Positions 38,974 through 49,826 of a stretch of DNA of 64,000 bases are shown here, piece by piece (the stretch's first letter is position 1; each line of letters begins with the position of its first letter). Origin of the DNA: Pegea sp. RAD2-039 (lineage: Eukaryota; Chordata; Thaliacea; Salpida; Salpidae); the NCBI GenBank assembly GCA_034620365.1, contig JAQGEQ010000251.1, forward strand, positions 186,001 to 250,000, in the 5' to 3' direction. A program made the position numbers and the translations under genes. The notes beneath the pieces are model-generated. The model was not told the origin of the DNA. It made no database searches and was given only the letters and a program-made list of their open reading frames with translations.

Positions 38974-41817
38974 AAATTTGATCCCAAATTGAGATCTTCT
39001 TCTAAATCTTCTTCTACCAGCTTCGAACCTTCAATAGATGACAAATAAAACTCTTCCCTTGTTCATCTTCATCTCCTGGCCTTGTGTGTCCCGCACCAGC
39101 GAGAACAATCATAAAATCGACCAACCAACAGCCATCTTTCAAGACCCCCTACATCTTTTTCTTTTCTATGCATCATCATCATCATTAGTCGGAAATTCGA
39201 GTTTTCTTTTTTTGGCCTTTTTTATCTGCTTTAGGAAAGAAATTTATTTTCTGTATTTTTTTATAAGACTTTAAATCAACAAATCTTCCAACTTTTAATA
39301 AAGTTTTTCTCTTTTAAGCAACCTTACCTTGATGAGTCAAAATTTCAACTAGATTTTTCCTCATTTGCTCTTGAAAGTAAAACCAACAATTTGTCGTTTT
39401 ACCGATAAGCTTGCTTCTCAAGATTACTTGCGATGTTAAAATGTTTTTCTATTTTTGATTTTGCTATTTTTACCGCAAAACTTAAACAAATAAATCAACT
39501 ATATCAATTAGAAATTTAAATTTCTCTTTTTTTAAACATTATTGTTTAAATTAAGAAGTTTTTTTCCCGAATAATTTTTCTTAATGCTTTTAAAGAACAG
39601 CAAAGCCTTGTTAGATAAGACGCTTCAAATGAATAATTGATATCTAAACAAAACCTCCGCATCAAATGATAATAATGTTTTTTCTGCGCTACAAGATTTT
39701 TCATGGTTTAATCACCTAACATGTTTCACAGACCATTTTGATTTGTAAAACATCTGAGGTTATTCAATCTGATATATTCTTTATGTTTGTCGTTGTAATT
39801 ATGAAGACTAATCCTCAATCATCAATTTATTTATCCGGGAATTTTACTTTCTTTGCTTTTCTGTTTGAGATCTAAAATTTCCAAATATTTTGTAAGATTG
39901 CGTTTAAAAAAGGAAGCTACCCGTCATATTCAGTGAATTTTTAGTTATTTAAAGAACCATCAATATAAAAAACAACACGAATCACTAATATATAATCAAA
40001 TATTACGTAAAAAGAAGTTCATTTTGATGAATTAGCTACTGAAGTCATCCAGGAAAATATCCATCAAGAATTATTTGCTGCCAAAAATAACTCTTCAAAA
40101 GATTAGCTGTAATTGATGGTAGAAGTCATCTAATCACTCCAAGCACTTGCAAGAACAAGTTTTGTTACTTTTTCAAATATCTTTTAGAATTTCTGATTTT
40201 TACGTATCATTTGTTGATTAGTTTTTTTTTATTAACTTCTGATGTAAAAACTTTTTTAAAAACTGTTTAAACAAGAACTGAAGAGCCTTTTTATATCTGA
40301 ATAACTACTTGAAAACCATTACTATTGGAGTAAAATTTGGATTTTCAACTGAAGTTTTTTTTTATTGTCTACAAGAACAACATCCACTAATACTTTACAA
40401 TTCGTAAAGTTGCAACTAACAATCATTTCGATTTTAGCTTCTTTACATACTAGCTGTGTGATGAGTCATCATGTTCTGATTCATTTACTTTTTGACTTCT
40501 GTCTACTAATATGATTATAATTTTGTAGAAGAAGAAAATTCTAATAAAATCAATTTGGTAAATTTTGCGCATAATATTCTACAAACTCATCGACCTACAA
40601 TAACCCTGAAATTAAACTATTAAAACAATCACATAAACAAATTTTCTGTAGTCAGACCTTGTTGCTTATATAAGCGCTTGTCAAAACGTCTATTCGTGAC
40701 AACATTTCTGAAAACAATTATTTGCTTGTCAAACTTTAATTATTTATCTCGCTTATCATACAGTAAGTTGTCTTTTCTCATCTTTATTTTACGTTTTGTT
40801 TACATCATCTAAATATAATCTTATCGTATAATTTGTTTATATATTTATTTTATTACTTTGTAATCTTTTTCTTCTACCATCTTCTTTCAGTGGTTCTGAT
40901 GTGTTTTTTGAAGTCTATATCTTATTTATGGTTTCCATGTTTGGCTAATCAAGGGACTTCTTGTTACAAACTAAGAGTTTGTTTTTGAAGAGGGCAAAAA
41001 GTCAAGATATATCTTATTTAAAATATGTCTTCCATTATAAAATCTCATCAAAATCAATTGAAACAGATCTTTTTATTACCTTGGCACTTAAATGACATCA
41101 AATGAGATTACTGAAGTTAATTAAAGATGATTTGTTGTTTAAAGCTACTAGATGTAACTATATCGAGTTCAAAGTATTTCTTATAGATAATTTATAACTA
41201 AAGTTGAAATATTTGTAAAGTTGGTGCTCCCAAATTTATTTTATAGAAAAATAAGCGCAGAATAACTAAGAAGGAATTAAAAGCTTCCTAAAGATGATGT
41301 CGAGACCTAGAAACTCTGGTTAACGGTTAAGTTAATTAAAACTTATGATAAAATATCTTTATTCAAATCTTCACGTAAAAAAATCTCTTTAAAAAAAAGA
41401 ATTTTCAAAAAGTAAATAGAACCACTCTAAGTGATATTTACATTTCAAATTTTATCAAATTTCTTAAATCATTATTTTAGTCACTTCAATTGAAACATGA
41501 CTGTTGGTACACTGAAAGTAAGAACTTACAATAAAGCATAAACCATCAAGTTTTCACACAAAACTTTAAAAGTAGCCATCAAGAATTACCTACAGCTTCA
41601 AATTATTCTATTTATATTATTAAATTATATTCAAATTAAACTGTTCTGTCATCTGATCTTATATGAGTCCTTAGAAATAGTTTGTAAAATCTAATGCATC
41701 TTTTTAAACTTGTTTTACAAATATTTTCAAATTAAAAAGAATTAATCTTTACGAGCAAATCGAGTTAGTTGAGTTATTATTTTAAATTTACTGCTTTGAA
41801 TTTATACTTTAATTGTC
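38974..41817. other. LGN 3' UTR and intergenic region
   Basis: Mostly AT-rich. A TATA-like sequence TATATAAG at 40667-40674, followed about 90 bp later by a consensus donor CA|GTAAGT at 40763, could mark a promoter and a non-coding first exon, perhaps for the prefoldin gene, whose nearest acceptor is at 43481. This is weak evidence. Confidence 0.35.
39044..39049 (+). terminator. Polyadenylation signal AATAAA of the LGN gene
   Basis: AATAAA 71 bp after the stop codon, followed by T-rich sequence. Confidence 0.6.
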
Positions 41818-42130
41818 CGTCTCTGCAGTATAGTGGTTATCACGCTTTCCTACTATTCGAAGGCCCGGAATTTGAGTCCGGGCACAAAACTAAAGAGACG
41901 CAAAACTCCGAATTCAAAGCCGGAGTTGGAGCCTCGTAGACAGTTAGTTACTGTACGCAGTGTCGTGTTAGTGGCTCCTGTGACTCAGTTGGGCGTCATT
42001 TTCATTGCGTTTTTCTCTTCTGTTATATATCTTCTTGGTGTGACTAGTGGAGTTCTGCTGCATAGGCAACAACTAGAGCTTTATATTTTTTGGTCTGACT
42101 AACGGTATGGTTGTTCGCAGCCGAAGCAGT
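41818..42130 (+). mobile_element. tRNA-headed, structured SINE-like element or ncRNA
   Basis: Markedly GC-richer than its surroundings. The first 75 bp resemble a Val-type tRNA: the A-box region TAGTGGTTATCACGC matches, an anticodon stem CTTTC/GAAGG closes a loop, and a T-arm CCCGGA/TCCGGG with a 7-nt loop follows. A 7-bp closing stem CGTCTCT (41818-41824)/AGAGACG (41894-41900) is perfect but lies 9-11 nt too far for a normal acceptor. Downstream hairpins: AACTCCG (41904)/CGGAGTT (41921), GGAGCC (41928)/GGCTCC (41973), and ACAGT/ACTGT nested inside. A second A-box-like string, GTGACTCAGTTGGGC, follows. No CCA and an enlarged anticodon loop argue against a working tRNA. Confidence 0.45.
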
Positions 42131-43541
42131 CCATATTGTACTTGTTTTGAGATTTGCTTTAACATTTGCTTTGTTAACAGTAATTAAAACTTATTGTAAT
42201 TATAAATGAAGAATGAATAACTTTTATTAACAATAAGCAAAAAAAATTAAGAGTTAGGAAAATTGTAATAATCTGTAACCAAAAAAATTTAGAATTATCG
42301 ACTGCAGTAAATGTTTCCGAATATTATCTTTTTAAACTAAACTTGCATCAAATAATCTTTCTTGTTGACTCAAGAAAAAAATGAAAAAATATATATTTAT
42401 CAAGTTGTAACAAAATACAATGTAACTACAGTTAACTTACCAGTGCAAGAAGCAATACTTCGAAACAACTTTCATATGAAAGTATGAGTACGAAAGTAGT
42501 AAAAAAATACAATTTTATAACTTTTAAATGAAAGTGTATAAGTAACTTATAAATATTTATATATATGTATACGTTCAACTTCTAAGCAATCATAATTTAT
42601 TCATTAGGAACTGCTGTGGATAAATTATTTTTATCAAAATTTTACTGCCAAACTGAATAAATAATTTCTCATTTATTAAAAAGATATTTGTAAGAAATAA
42701 TTTTAATAAACTCTAAAATTCGGTTAGTAGAAACCAGAATTTATTTTCTGAATAACGAATTTTTTTTGTAATTTTAACTGACATTAACTTTTTTATTTTA
42801 AGCATATAGACTAAGTTTAGTTTCCTGAAAGCTAAAATCACTCAAAATATTTTCATTAGTTTTAGTTTGCTTTTATTACTTTAAATATCAATGAAATTTT
42901 TTTTAAATAAAAATGGTATTTTTTTTAAAGTAGCTTTACATATTTTTTATATTATCCATTTAATTTTTTTATTTTAACTATCAACTTTTACAGTAAGTTT
43001 AAAGTTTTTATTTTTGCTCTATAAGCTTATACACTAATTAAATTTCATCCATTATTATTCTAATTTGTTTAGTACTAAAAAGTAATATTTCATCTTAATC
43101 AAGTTTAATTGAAACTTTAGAAAATATTAATTAGTGTATGGTTTGATTGAATATTTATTATCATTGCCTAGCTATTTATATATTGATTTTCTAAAATTTT
43201 GCAGTAAAACTAAGTTAGTTAGATTGGTTTTACACTTGTCAAAATTTATTGTATCAAAAATATTAAAATATAATTCAGTCTTACTAATATCCTAAATACT
43301 TTCATTTATTTTAATGGATTTCTTTTTCATAATAATATTAAAGATTATATAAATGAAGAATTCTTTTACAGAAATTAATTTTGATGAAGTATTTTAATTA
43401 TGAATGAAAATAAATTTATTAATAATAATTTTTATATACTTTTGATCTATTCTATCTATATATTATAAATGTTACTTTTCAGGCATACTTGGCAATTACA
43501 TTTATTTGTCATTTGAATAAAAGGTTCAGTAAATTAATTTC
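42131..43541. other. AT-rich region upstream of the prefoldin gene
   Basis: No gene recognised. A good splice acceptor (ttacttttcag) ends at 43482, about 59 nt before the prefoldin ATG; it is either the end of a 5' UTR intron or a spliced-leader site. Confidence 0.5.
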
Positions 43542-43974
43542 ATGGCTGAAGTAGATAAGAAACTTAGAGAGGTGTTTCAAAAAGAAGTTGAAGGAATTGA
43601 ATCTAAACAGAGAGAAATTGGAAAGTGTGTTGAAATTCGTGAGAAGTTAGAGTCTCAATTGAATGAGAATACAATTGTGAAAGAAGAATTAGATATTCTT
43701 GAGGTAATTTACATTTAGTAATTGATTAGAAGAAAATTGTATTTAAGAATATTTATTTCAGCTTGGAGCAAACGTGTTCAAGCAGGTTGGACCAGTTCTT
43801 GTCAAGCAAGATTTAGAAGAAGCAAAAGTTGCAGTTGCAACTCGAATTTCATTCATTAGCACTGAGCTTTCTAGACAAGAAAAAAATATTGTCTCTTTGC
43901 AAAAAGACCAAGAGGGTCATAAGGAGCAACTGAAGATACTTCAAAGCAAGCTTACTCCTCCCAAATCCACCTAA
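43542..43974 (+). CDS. pfdn6: Prefoldin subunit 6
   Basis: A beta-type subunit of the hexameric prefoldin co-chaperone, which hands nascent actin and tubulin to the CCT chaperonin. Exons 43542-43703 and 43762-43974 (phase 0) give 124 residues, near the family length. The N-terminal helix (KEVEGIESKQREIGKCVEIREKLESQ cut here in two: KEVEGIESKQ, then EIREKLESQLNENTIV) is followed by the beta hairpin with KQVGPVLVKQDLEEAK, the family hallmark, and a second coiled-coil helix. The only intron is 58 bp. The downstream CDIN1 gene begins 54 bp after this stop with no polyadenylation signal between, so the two may be co-transcribed. Confidence 0.92.
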
Positions 43975-44020
43975 ATCCAATCCTCCCAAATTCTTTAGTT
44001 GTTTTTTAGTTAGTAATTTT

Positions 44021-44022
44021 AG
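44021..44022 (+). promoter_or_regulatory. Probable trans-splice acceptor of CDIN1
   Basis: The 54-bp gap to the prefoldin stop contains a T-rich tract ending AATTTTAG, six nt before the CDIN1 ATG, and no AATAAA. This is the expected layout of an internal operon acceptor. Confidence 0.5.
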
Positions 44023-44028
44023 TAAAAT

Positions 44029-45617
44029 ATGAAACTTGAGGATTTTAAAAATATAATGACATTTTTGGATGATAGTCCAATGAATAGCTGCAAACTTCTT
44101 ATCAAACAAGCTCAACAAAGATTTAATCATATTATTTCTGATGATGCTTTAGTTAGTATTGTTTTACAGTGGTACACTAAGAAAATTAAAAATGGTAATC
44201 ATGTAAGTCATCTTTTGTTTTTACTTATTTGTTTATAGTTTTAATGGTTTTTTTATAAATGTTTTATAATTTTAAATAAAAATCTTTAAAATATATTGAT
44301 AATTTTTTATATAAAATTTATAAAATAATTTGCTAATTAAATATTATTTTTAATTTTAGCAAAAGTACACTTGTTCTTTCTTTTATGATCAATATATGAA
44401 ACGCTTAGAAAAGACCAAATCTAAAGGTTAGTTGTAAAATATATTTAAACTTTTTGATAATTCTACAAATTTATAAAATGTATTTATTAATATGTTTCAT
44501 AAAAATTCATTTAATGTTGGTCAAATGGTTCTAAGTTTATATATAATTTACAGTTAAGTGTTCTACTAATATAAAAAATATATATTTCTCTCAAAGTTTC
44601 ACTTTGAAGGGTTAAACTGAATTATTATCGAAGTTCTAAACCTTTAAATTTGAAATTTTTTAACATTTTAAAGTTATTTGTATATTTTTCAAACTTAGTT
44701 ATTTCCTGTTGCTTTGTATATACATAGAATCTTCACTTTAATTATTTTAAAGGGCATCCAACTATTATTAAAGATCTCTCTTCTGAATTTGAGCTCCCTC
44801 CTACAACCTTGGCGAGAGTTATTCTTGCCCACTATATCTCACTACAAAATAATGACGGTAAGTGGATAGACTTTTGATAATAAAATCCAAACTTTCTGTT
44901 TATTAGAAAATGTCAAATTTGTTGATGAATTCAATCGTTTGTACAAGAATCCTTTTCTCATAAAAGATGTCAACTTGAGTGCGGAGTTAAGAAGAACCAC
45001 AGCTGATGATGTCTCATATGGTCCGGTTATCGCCTCAATTCGTAACCTTGTTGGGCTTAGTTATGAGGAGAAGTTACAAAGACAAGTTGAAAAGTTGAAT
45101 ATTCCTTATCGGGTTAGTTAAAGTTACCCTGCCAATAATCGCCGATCGCTAATAAGTTTTTATTTAGACTGAAGAAAGTATGAGAGGTGTTGGTTTTGAT
45201 AAAACTCCTGATATAAAGCTTCAAGTACCGATTATTGTTGATGGAAAGCTCGTTAATTGGATTGAAAGTAAAGCGATGTTTGGAAGTTTAGATTCTCACA
45301 AGCAATATTGGTTATCTCAATATATGTGTTATCGAAACAGGTTTGAAACGTCTAACTGAAGTTCTTATTTTCATCTGATAACCGACAGGTTTGGACCAGG
45401 GCTTGTCATCTATTGGTTTGGTTTTGTAGATAAGATTGAGTTGGATGCGAGACCCGCCGGTATCCTGATTCGTGATGACTTCCCATCTTCTGATTCTATT
45501 TCTTTTCACAACCTCCCCCAGTTTAGTTTTCCTAAATCCTCTAAAACACTGGAGCATTTTAAGAATCTTAATTTGCAGCAAAGTAAAGCTGAAGCAAGCA
45601 AGCAAATCGTCGAGTGA
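44029..45617 (+). CDS. cdin1: CDAN1-interacting nuclease 1 (CDIN1/C15orf41 family)
   Basis: A nuclear protein with a PD-(D/E)XK-type nuclease domain that partners codanin-1; human mutations cause congenital dyserythropoietic anaemia. Exons 44029-44202, 44360-44426, 44753-44857, 44907-45112, 45168-45340, 45389-45617; phases agree and give 317 residues (human about 281). Recognised blocks: GFDKTPDIKLQVPI, then VNWIESKAMFGS (E-x-K of the nuclease core), then NRFGPGLVIYWFGF, in the same order and spacing as the family. DVSYGPVIASI precedes them. The N-terminal helical part is weakly conserved. About 60 extra residues follow the core, ending in a Lys/Gln-rich helix. It is probably the second gene of an operon with prefoldin 6. 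Confidence 0.93.
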
Positions 45618-45651
45618 TTAGAAAACTTTTGTTGTAGCTGTTTGTTTGAAT

Positions 45652-45657
45652 AATAAA
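45652..45657 (+). terminator. Polyadenylation signal AATAAA of CDIN1
   Basis: AATAAA 35 bp after the CDIN1 stop, about 100 bp before the end of the converging mRpL55 gene. Confidence 0.6.
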
Positions 45658-45754
45658 GAAGATTTACTGGAAGTAGTTGTGCTTTTAAAATTCAATAAAT
45701 TCAGAAATCATAAATGGTTTATTAAATCGAGATTATGAAAAACTAAAAAATGAA

Positions 45755-46062
45755 TTATTTGAAAAACTTCTGATATTGAGAAGAATCAAAGGTTTCTTCA
45801 AACAGATCTTCATCTTCTACACTAAAACTGGCTTCTTTGCGCTCGACCCACAGAGCTCTTCTTTGCTTCTCACCCATATTAGAAATATCAGTTGGAAACT
45901 AAATATGAAAGTTGTAAAAATGTTAAATACTCACAAAACAAACTAACTTGAAGATATGCTAGTGGTTGCTTTTGTCTAATACTTATTGAACTTCCATCTT
46001 CTAGAAATAAATCAGTTTCATACATTTTTACAAACGTTCTTCTAGGTTTTGGTATGGTGCAC
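45755..46062 (-). CDS. mrpl55: Mitochondrial ribosomal protein L55 (5' end unsure)
   Basis: A protein of the large mitochondrial ribosomal subunit. Exons on the minus strand: 46062-45948 and 45898-45755, joined in phase 0 by a 49-bp intron. The first reads KPRRTFVKMYETDLFLEDGS followed by SISIRQKQPLAYLQ, matching the family core (x-LV-x-DGSTIHIRYREPR). The second reads FPTDISNMGEKQRRALWVER, matching the P-x-D-x-x-x-x-x-x-E-R-R-A-R block, and ends in an acidic tail with stop at 45755. The acceptor at 46063 implies an upstream exon or leader. Without it the frame runs open to an ATG at 46088 that would add a hydrophobic start, so the targeting peptide cannot be fixed. Confidence 0.75.
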
Positions 46063-46088
46063 CTATAAAAATAAGAATATATAATCAT

Positions 46089-48029
46089 CAGTGAGAATGT
46101 GTGTTAGTGAGAGGTGCTCTCTTTAGGCACCCTCCTTCACATTTATTGTAATAAATAAATAAAAAATCAACTAATACATAAGCTCGAATAGTAGTTACTT
46201 AAATTCTTTATACAATTGTTATGAAATGATATAAGATATAAAAATGCAATCTTTGAAAATAACAAATAGAGATGGATATGCAATATCAACTTTTAGAGGT
46301 CAGATTAAATTACAAGTTTGCAATAAAACTTTGTATTAAAAAAAGATATCAAAGAAAAACATGAGATAAATTTAATATAAACTTTATATTTAAATATAAA
46401 AGCAATTTATTAGTTAAGAATAAACTTGGTCAATAAATAAACTATTTAAAAAGAAACTTAGAGAACATAATTCATGAAAGCAAAAATGAAATTAGAAAAA
46501 CTTTACTCACCAAAAAGAATTATTTCTGGAAGACACTAAATTTAAGGAATCTTTTAATCGGCATTTATTTAAAATAAATGATTGAAAAAATGAATGAATC
46601 TTTAAACATTTCAAAGACATATTTTTGCTAAAAACAAGCAGAAAGTAATTTTAGAGTTCATCAAATTTCGATAATGATAGAATGTATTAAATTTTAAATA
46701 ATAATGATTTATAGCAAATATACATAATTTATAATCTTTAAATAACTGATAAAATTGAGATTTCATTTTCTATTTAATATTATTTTATGCATAATAAAGA
46801 ACTTTAAATATAAATAAATACAATCTTAAAATGAAATATTTATAAAGGTGATATAAAAACTATATAAAAATTATATAAAAAATATTAAATAATTACTATA
46901 TGCAAAATATATAAATAAAAAACCGGTTTTTAACATTTCTGAAAAGTAAAGTTATTAAAACAAAATTTAAAGGTTTAAACTTAAAGGTAGATATTTAAAA
47001 AAATATATTAAATGCTCAGTATTGAAACGTTTGAGGTTGAAGTTGCAAAACATTCTATAAAACCATGTTTTAAGGTAGAATTTGGCTACTTTATTATCTA
47101 TGATGTATATAAAGCTAGTATTATTGTACTAAATTCAAGAAAAATTAAGAATTGTTTCATAGATTACAGTTTTTATCGCTTAGCCTTTTTTAAGTCTACA
47201 GCATAAATAGTATAAAGCTACTATCTGAGTTGATATTTTAGAGTCTCTTGTACTACTTGAGATACAAGTCTTGCCATTTTAAAGATTATTATTATTTTAA
47301 AGATAGTCTTAAGAGAGTGAACTTTTCGTTAGTTTATTTGCTTATAAAAGCTCTTAAACTGACATATGTAAAGTATAAATGTAAGTTAGATATAGAATAA
47401 TAAAATTTATGAGGGTATAGTATAAACGTAGACTAATTGAGTTAGGTGATATTCTAATTAAAATATTTCTAATTTTGTACCAACTAATTCAAGTGTTAAA
47501 TACGAGTTGATATGATGTAGTTTTTATAGGAGAAAAAGTTAAGCATCTTCAAGCAGTAAATTAGCCACTAAGAAATGCTATTACAAGAAGATTTTATTTA
47601 ATTATCTCCTAAACATGTTCACCCGCAATGTTTTTGCCATTGCTTGAGAAAATTAAACTGGTGTTTCATCCATTGTGAAACCCTTTGACTAACTGAATAA
47701 GATAAAATACACAAAATTGAATGCAGTTTTCATCTTAATATTGGGAATTATAAAATAATTTAAAAAAACACAAATTTTAAACCACTAATTTTGTAAATTT
47801 TCATAGAACATTTTCAAACATAGAAAGTCAACCTTTATATCTGCATACTTTTTTGTGGCTTTATTTTAATTTATTATTTAGAAATATTAACGCTCTGGTC
47901 ATTTTACAATAAAATCCAATTTAGTAGAAATAAGTGATTGTTACATCATTAAGCAGAATGTAGTTTCATTCACCACACAGGCATTCATTAAATAAGTCTT
48001 AAAATTTGTAGCTTTGGCAAAATTCAAAG
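46089..48029. other. Intergenic, AT-rich
   Basis: No gene recognised. A 64-codon open stretch at 47012-47206 has no supporting features. The end of the region contains the upstream element of the first Shisa-like gene. Confidence 0.55.
47941..47952 (+). promoter_or_regulatory. Shared upstream element of the Shisa-like cluster, gene 1
   Basis: TTACATCATTAA, 89 bp before the ATG; near-identical strings precede genes 2 and 3. Confidence 0.45.
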
Positions 48030-48698
48030 ATGTCAGCTAATATTAGGCTGGGTAAAACTACCTTATTTTTAACTTTTATTTGTATAGTTTTAGCAGTAAA
48101 CGTTTATGCTGATGATAGTTTTGAAGAGGGTTTTTGTACTAGTGTTATATCTTGTACAAATAGTAGCAGTGAAAAGGAATGCTGCTCTGGTAATTTTTGC
48201 TGCAGCAAAAAAGTAAATAAAACAGATGCAGATTTTGAATCTTGTAAAATATGTCGTGCAAGCAATAAGTGTTGTAATTATGGTAGCTGTTGCTATGAAC
48301 GTGAAGACGAATCTTTTCTTGGAATGTCTTGGAAGCAAATAATTGAAGCCTCAACAGTAATATTCTTTGCTGCAGCTTTCTTAATTTACGCTTTTTATAG
48401 CCATAAAACTAACCAAAATGTATCTAACGCTGTTTCATTAGCAACAAACATTAACCGAACAAATAATAATCCAGTTGTTGGACAACCACCAGCTTATCCA
48501 CGTGACCAGCAAATGTTCTCTGGTAACCAGCAAATATTCTCTGATAACCAGCAAATGTTCTCTGGTAACCAGCAAATGTTCTCTGGTAACTTTCAAGACA
48601 CTTCTGCAAATAACCAGCAATACTCACAGTTTCCAAGGCAACCACAGTTTAATGTTTTTCCACCTCCTTCAACAAATCCTCCCCCCTACTATAAATGA
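48030..48698 (+). CDS. Shisa/WBP1-like single-pass membrane adaptor 1
   Basis: Single-exon gene of 222 residues. Signal peptide (TTLFLTFICIVLAVNVYA), then a short ectodomain with 14 cysteines, including four CC pairs, in the order C-C-CC-CC-C-C-CC-CC (KECC, FCCSKK, CKICRASNKCC, SCCYE). A transmembrane helix about residues 109-128 (IIEASTVIFFAAAFLIYAFY) follows, and then a Gln/Pro-rich cytosolic tail with QPPAYP and a final PPPYYK, a PPxY ligand for WW domains of Nedd4-type ligases. This layout is that of the Shisa, WBP1/VOPP1 and CYYR1-like proteins, which act as trafficking or degradation adaptors; which of these is not decidable. The tail carries four 7-residue NQQMFSG-like repeats absent from the two paralogues. 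Confidence 0.75.
   Translation: MSANIRLGKTTLFLTFICIVLAVNVYADDSFEEGFCTSVISCTNSSSEKECCSGNFCCSKKVNKTDADFESCKICRASNKCCNYGSCCYEREDESFLGMSWKQIIEASTVIFFAAAFLIYAFYSHKTNQNVSNAVSLATNINRTNNNPVVGQPPAYPRDQQMFSGNQQIFSDNQQMFSGNQQMFSGNFQDTSANNQQYSQFPRQPQFNVFPPPSTNPPPYYK
48504..48590 (+). repeat. 21-bp coding tandem repeat
   Basis: Four copies of a 21-bp unit (aaccagcaaatgttctctgg plus t) encode NQQMFSG with variants NQQIFSD, in the tail of the first Shisa-like protein. Confidence 0.95.
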
Positions 48699-49229
48699 TA
48701 AAAATTAAAAAATCATATTTAAGTATTTGTGAATATTTATTGTTTGGATAAGATATGTTGTCTGATAGTTTTAGCAAAAGAACTTTGGAATTTGAAAACT
48801 TGAAGTGAAATAAAAACTACTCAAGTCTTGTCTAAGCATTCTATATTAGTATAAAAACTATTTTGAATTTGAGACATCTAATACTTCAATTCCTTGCTTT
48901 ATTAGCAGAAAATTAAAATATTTTTGAGTTTTGAGTAAAAGTTGAAATCTTCAGTCAATTAAAAATATTTCATTTTAAATAAATCAAATAATAATCTCTA
49001 TTTTAATTATATATTATAAACATTTAAATGGATTAAGAAGTTTAAATTTTTGTTTAGTGTAACTTAGATTTGATTATATTATTATTTTTAAAAGCTTTTC
49101 CATTATTACATCACTAAAGTGAATAATAAACTCATTTCTTTATATTAAGCAAAAACCATTAATATGAAATTTCAATTTGTTTCAACAAGTTTTTAATAGG
49201 TCAAATGCATGTTAGGTATTTAATAAAAG
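48699..49229. other. Spacer between Shisa-like genes 1 and 2
   Basis: AT-rich. Holds the upstream element at 49106 and an acceptor-like TTAG 14 nt before the next ATG. Confidence 0.6.
49106..49117 (+). promoter_or_regulatory. Shared upstream element of the Shisa-like cluster, gene 2
   Basis: The 19-bp string from 49101 (cattattacatcactaaag) differs by one base from that before gene 3; it lies 124 bp before the ATG. Confidence 0.5.
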
Positions 49230-49826
49230 ATGAAATATATCTTTCTATTTTTATGGATTTCCATAATATCAACATGTGGTGTTTTTGGTGAAGAATATCT
49301 GGAAAAAGAGATATGTAACTTGACAATATCTTGTTCAAGCTATGAAGAGGAATGCTGTGATAATTATTTTTGTTGTAAGAAACAAGTAAATGATACAGAT
49401 GTGAACTTAGACTTTTGTAAAGTTTGTCCTGAAAGCCACAGCTGTTGCTCTGAAGGTAGATGCTGCTATCAGCATAATCCTAAAGCTACTAGAACGTTTT
49501 TTTACTGGGAAAGCCTATTAAGAATTCTACCGCTATTTTTAATAATAATATTATATGCATTCTGTTTTCAATATAGAAGAAGACAAAGACAAGATGTCAT
49601 AGAATTTGCTGCTGTGTCAGTTCCAAATATTTATACAATATCTACTTACATACCACAAAATTCCAATTTAAATCGACCCCCATCATACTCAGTCAATCAA
49701 CAACTGTTTGCAGGGAACAGCAATTTTCAAGATACTCCGACAGCTACACAGCAGTTTTCGTATCCAAGACAAGAATATTCTTCTGCTCCCCCACCACCAC
49801 CTCCACCGCCATATTCTTTATCATAA
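49230..49826 (+). CDS. Shisa/WBP1-like single-pass membrane adaptor 2
   Basis: Single-exon paralogue of 198 residues: signal peptide (MKYIFLFLWISIISTCGVFG), Cys-rich ectodomain with EECC, YFCCKKQ, HSCC and RCCYQ, a transmembrane helix about residues 92-111 (LLRILPLFLIIILYAFCF) followed by RRRQRQ, and a tail ending in a polyproline run and PPPPPYSLS (PPxY class). The ectodomain is almost identical in DNA to that of gene 3, including synonymous sites, while the helix and tail have diverged. Confidence 0.75.
   Translation: MKYIFLFLWISIISTCGVFGEEYLEKEICNLTISCSSYEEECCDNYFCCKKQVNDTDVNLDFCKVCPESHSCCSEGRCCYQHNPKATRTFFYWESLLRILPLFLIIILYAFCFQYRRRQRQDVIEFAAVSVPNIYTISTYIPQNSNLNRPPSYSVNQQLFAGNSNFQDTPTATQQFSYPRQEYSSAPPPPPPPPYSLS

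Noticed and set aside
41818..41900. Functional tRNA-Val gene
   Set aside because: The anticodon loop is too long, the anticodon would not be Val, and the 3' acceptor strand is displaced by about ten bases.
41833..42102. 89-codon open frame inside the GC-rich element
   Set aside because: It lies across the tRNA-like head and hairpins, has no domain or splice context, and is explained by the local GC content.
48438..48645. Minus-strand repeated frame opposite the 21-bp repeat
   Set aside because: Antisense of the NQQMFSG repeats; a shadow of the Shisa-like gene.
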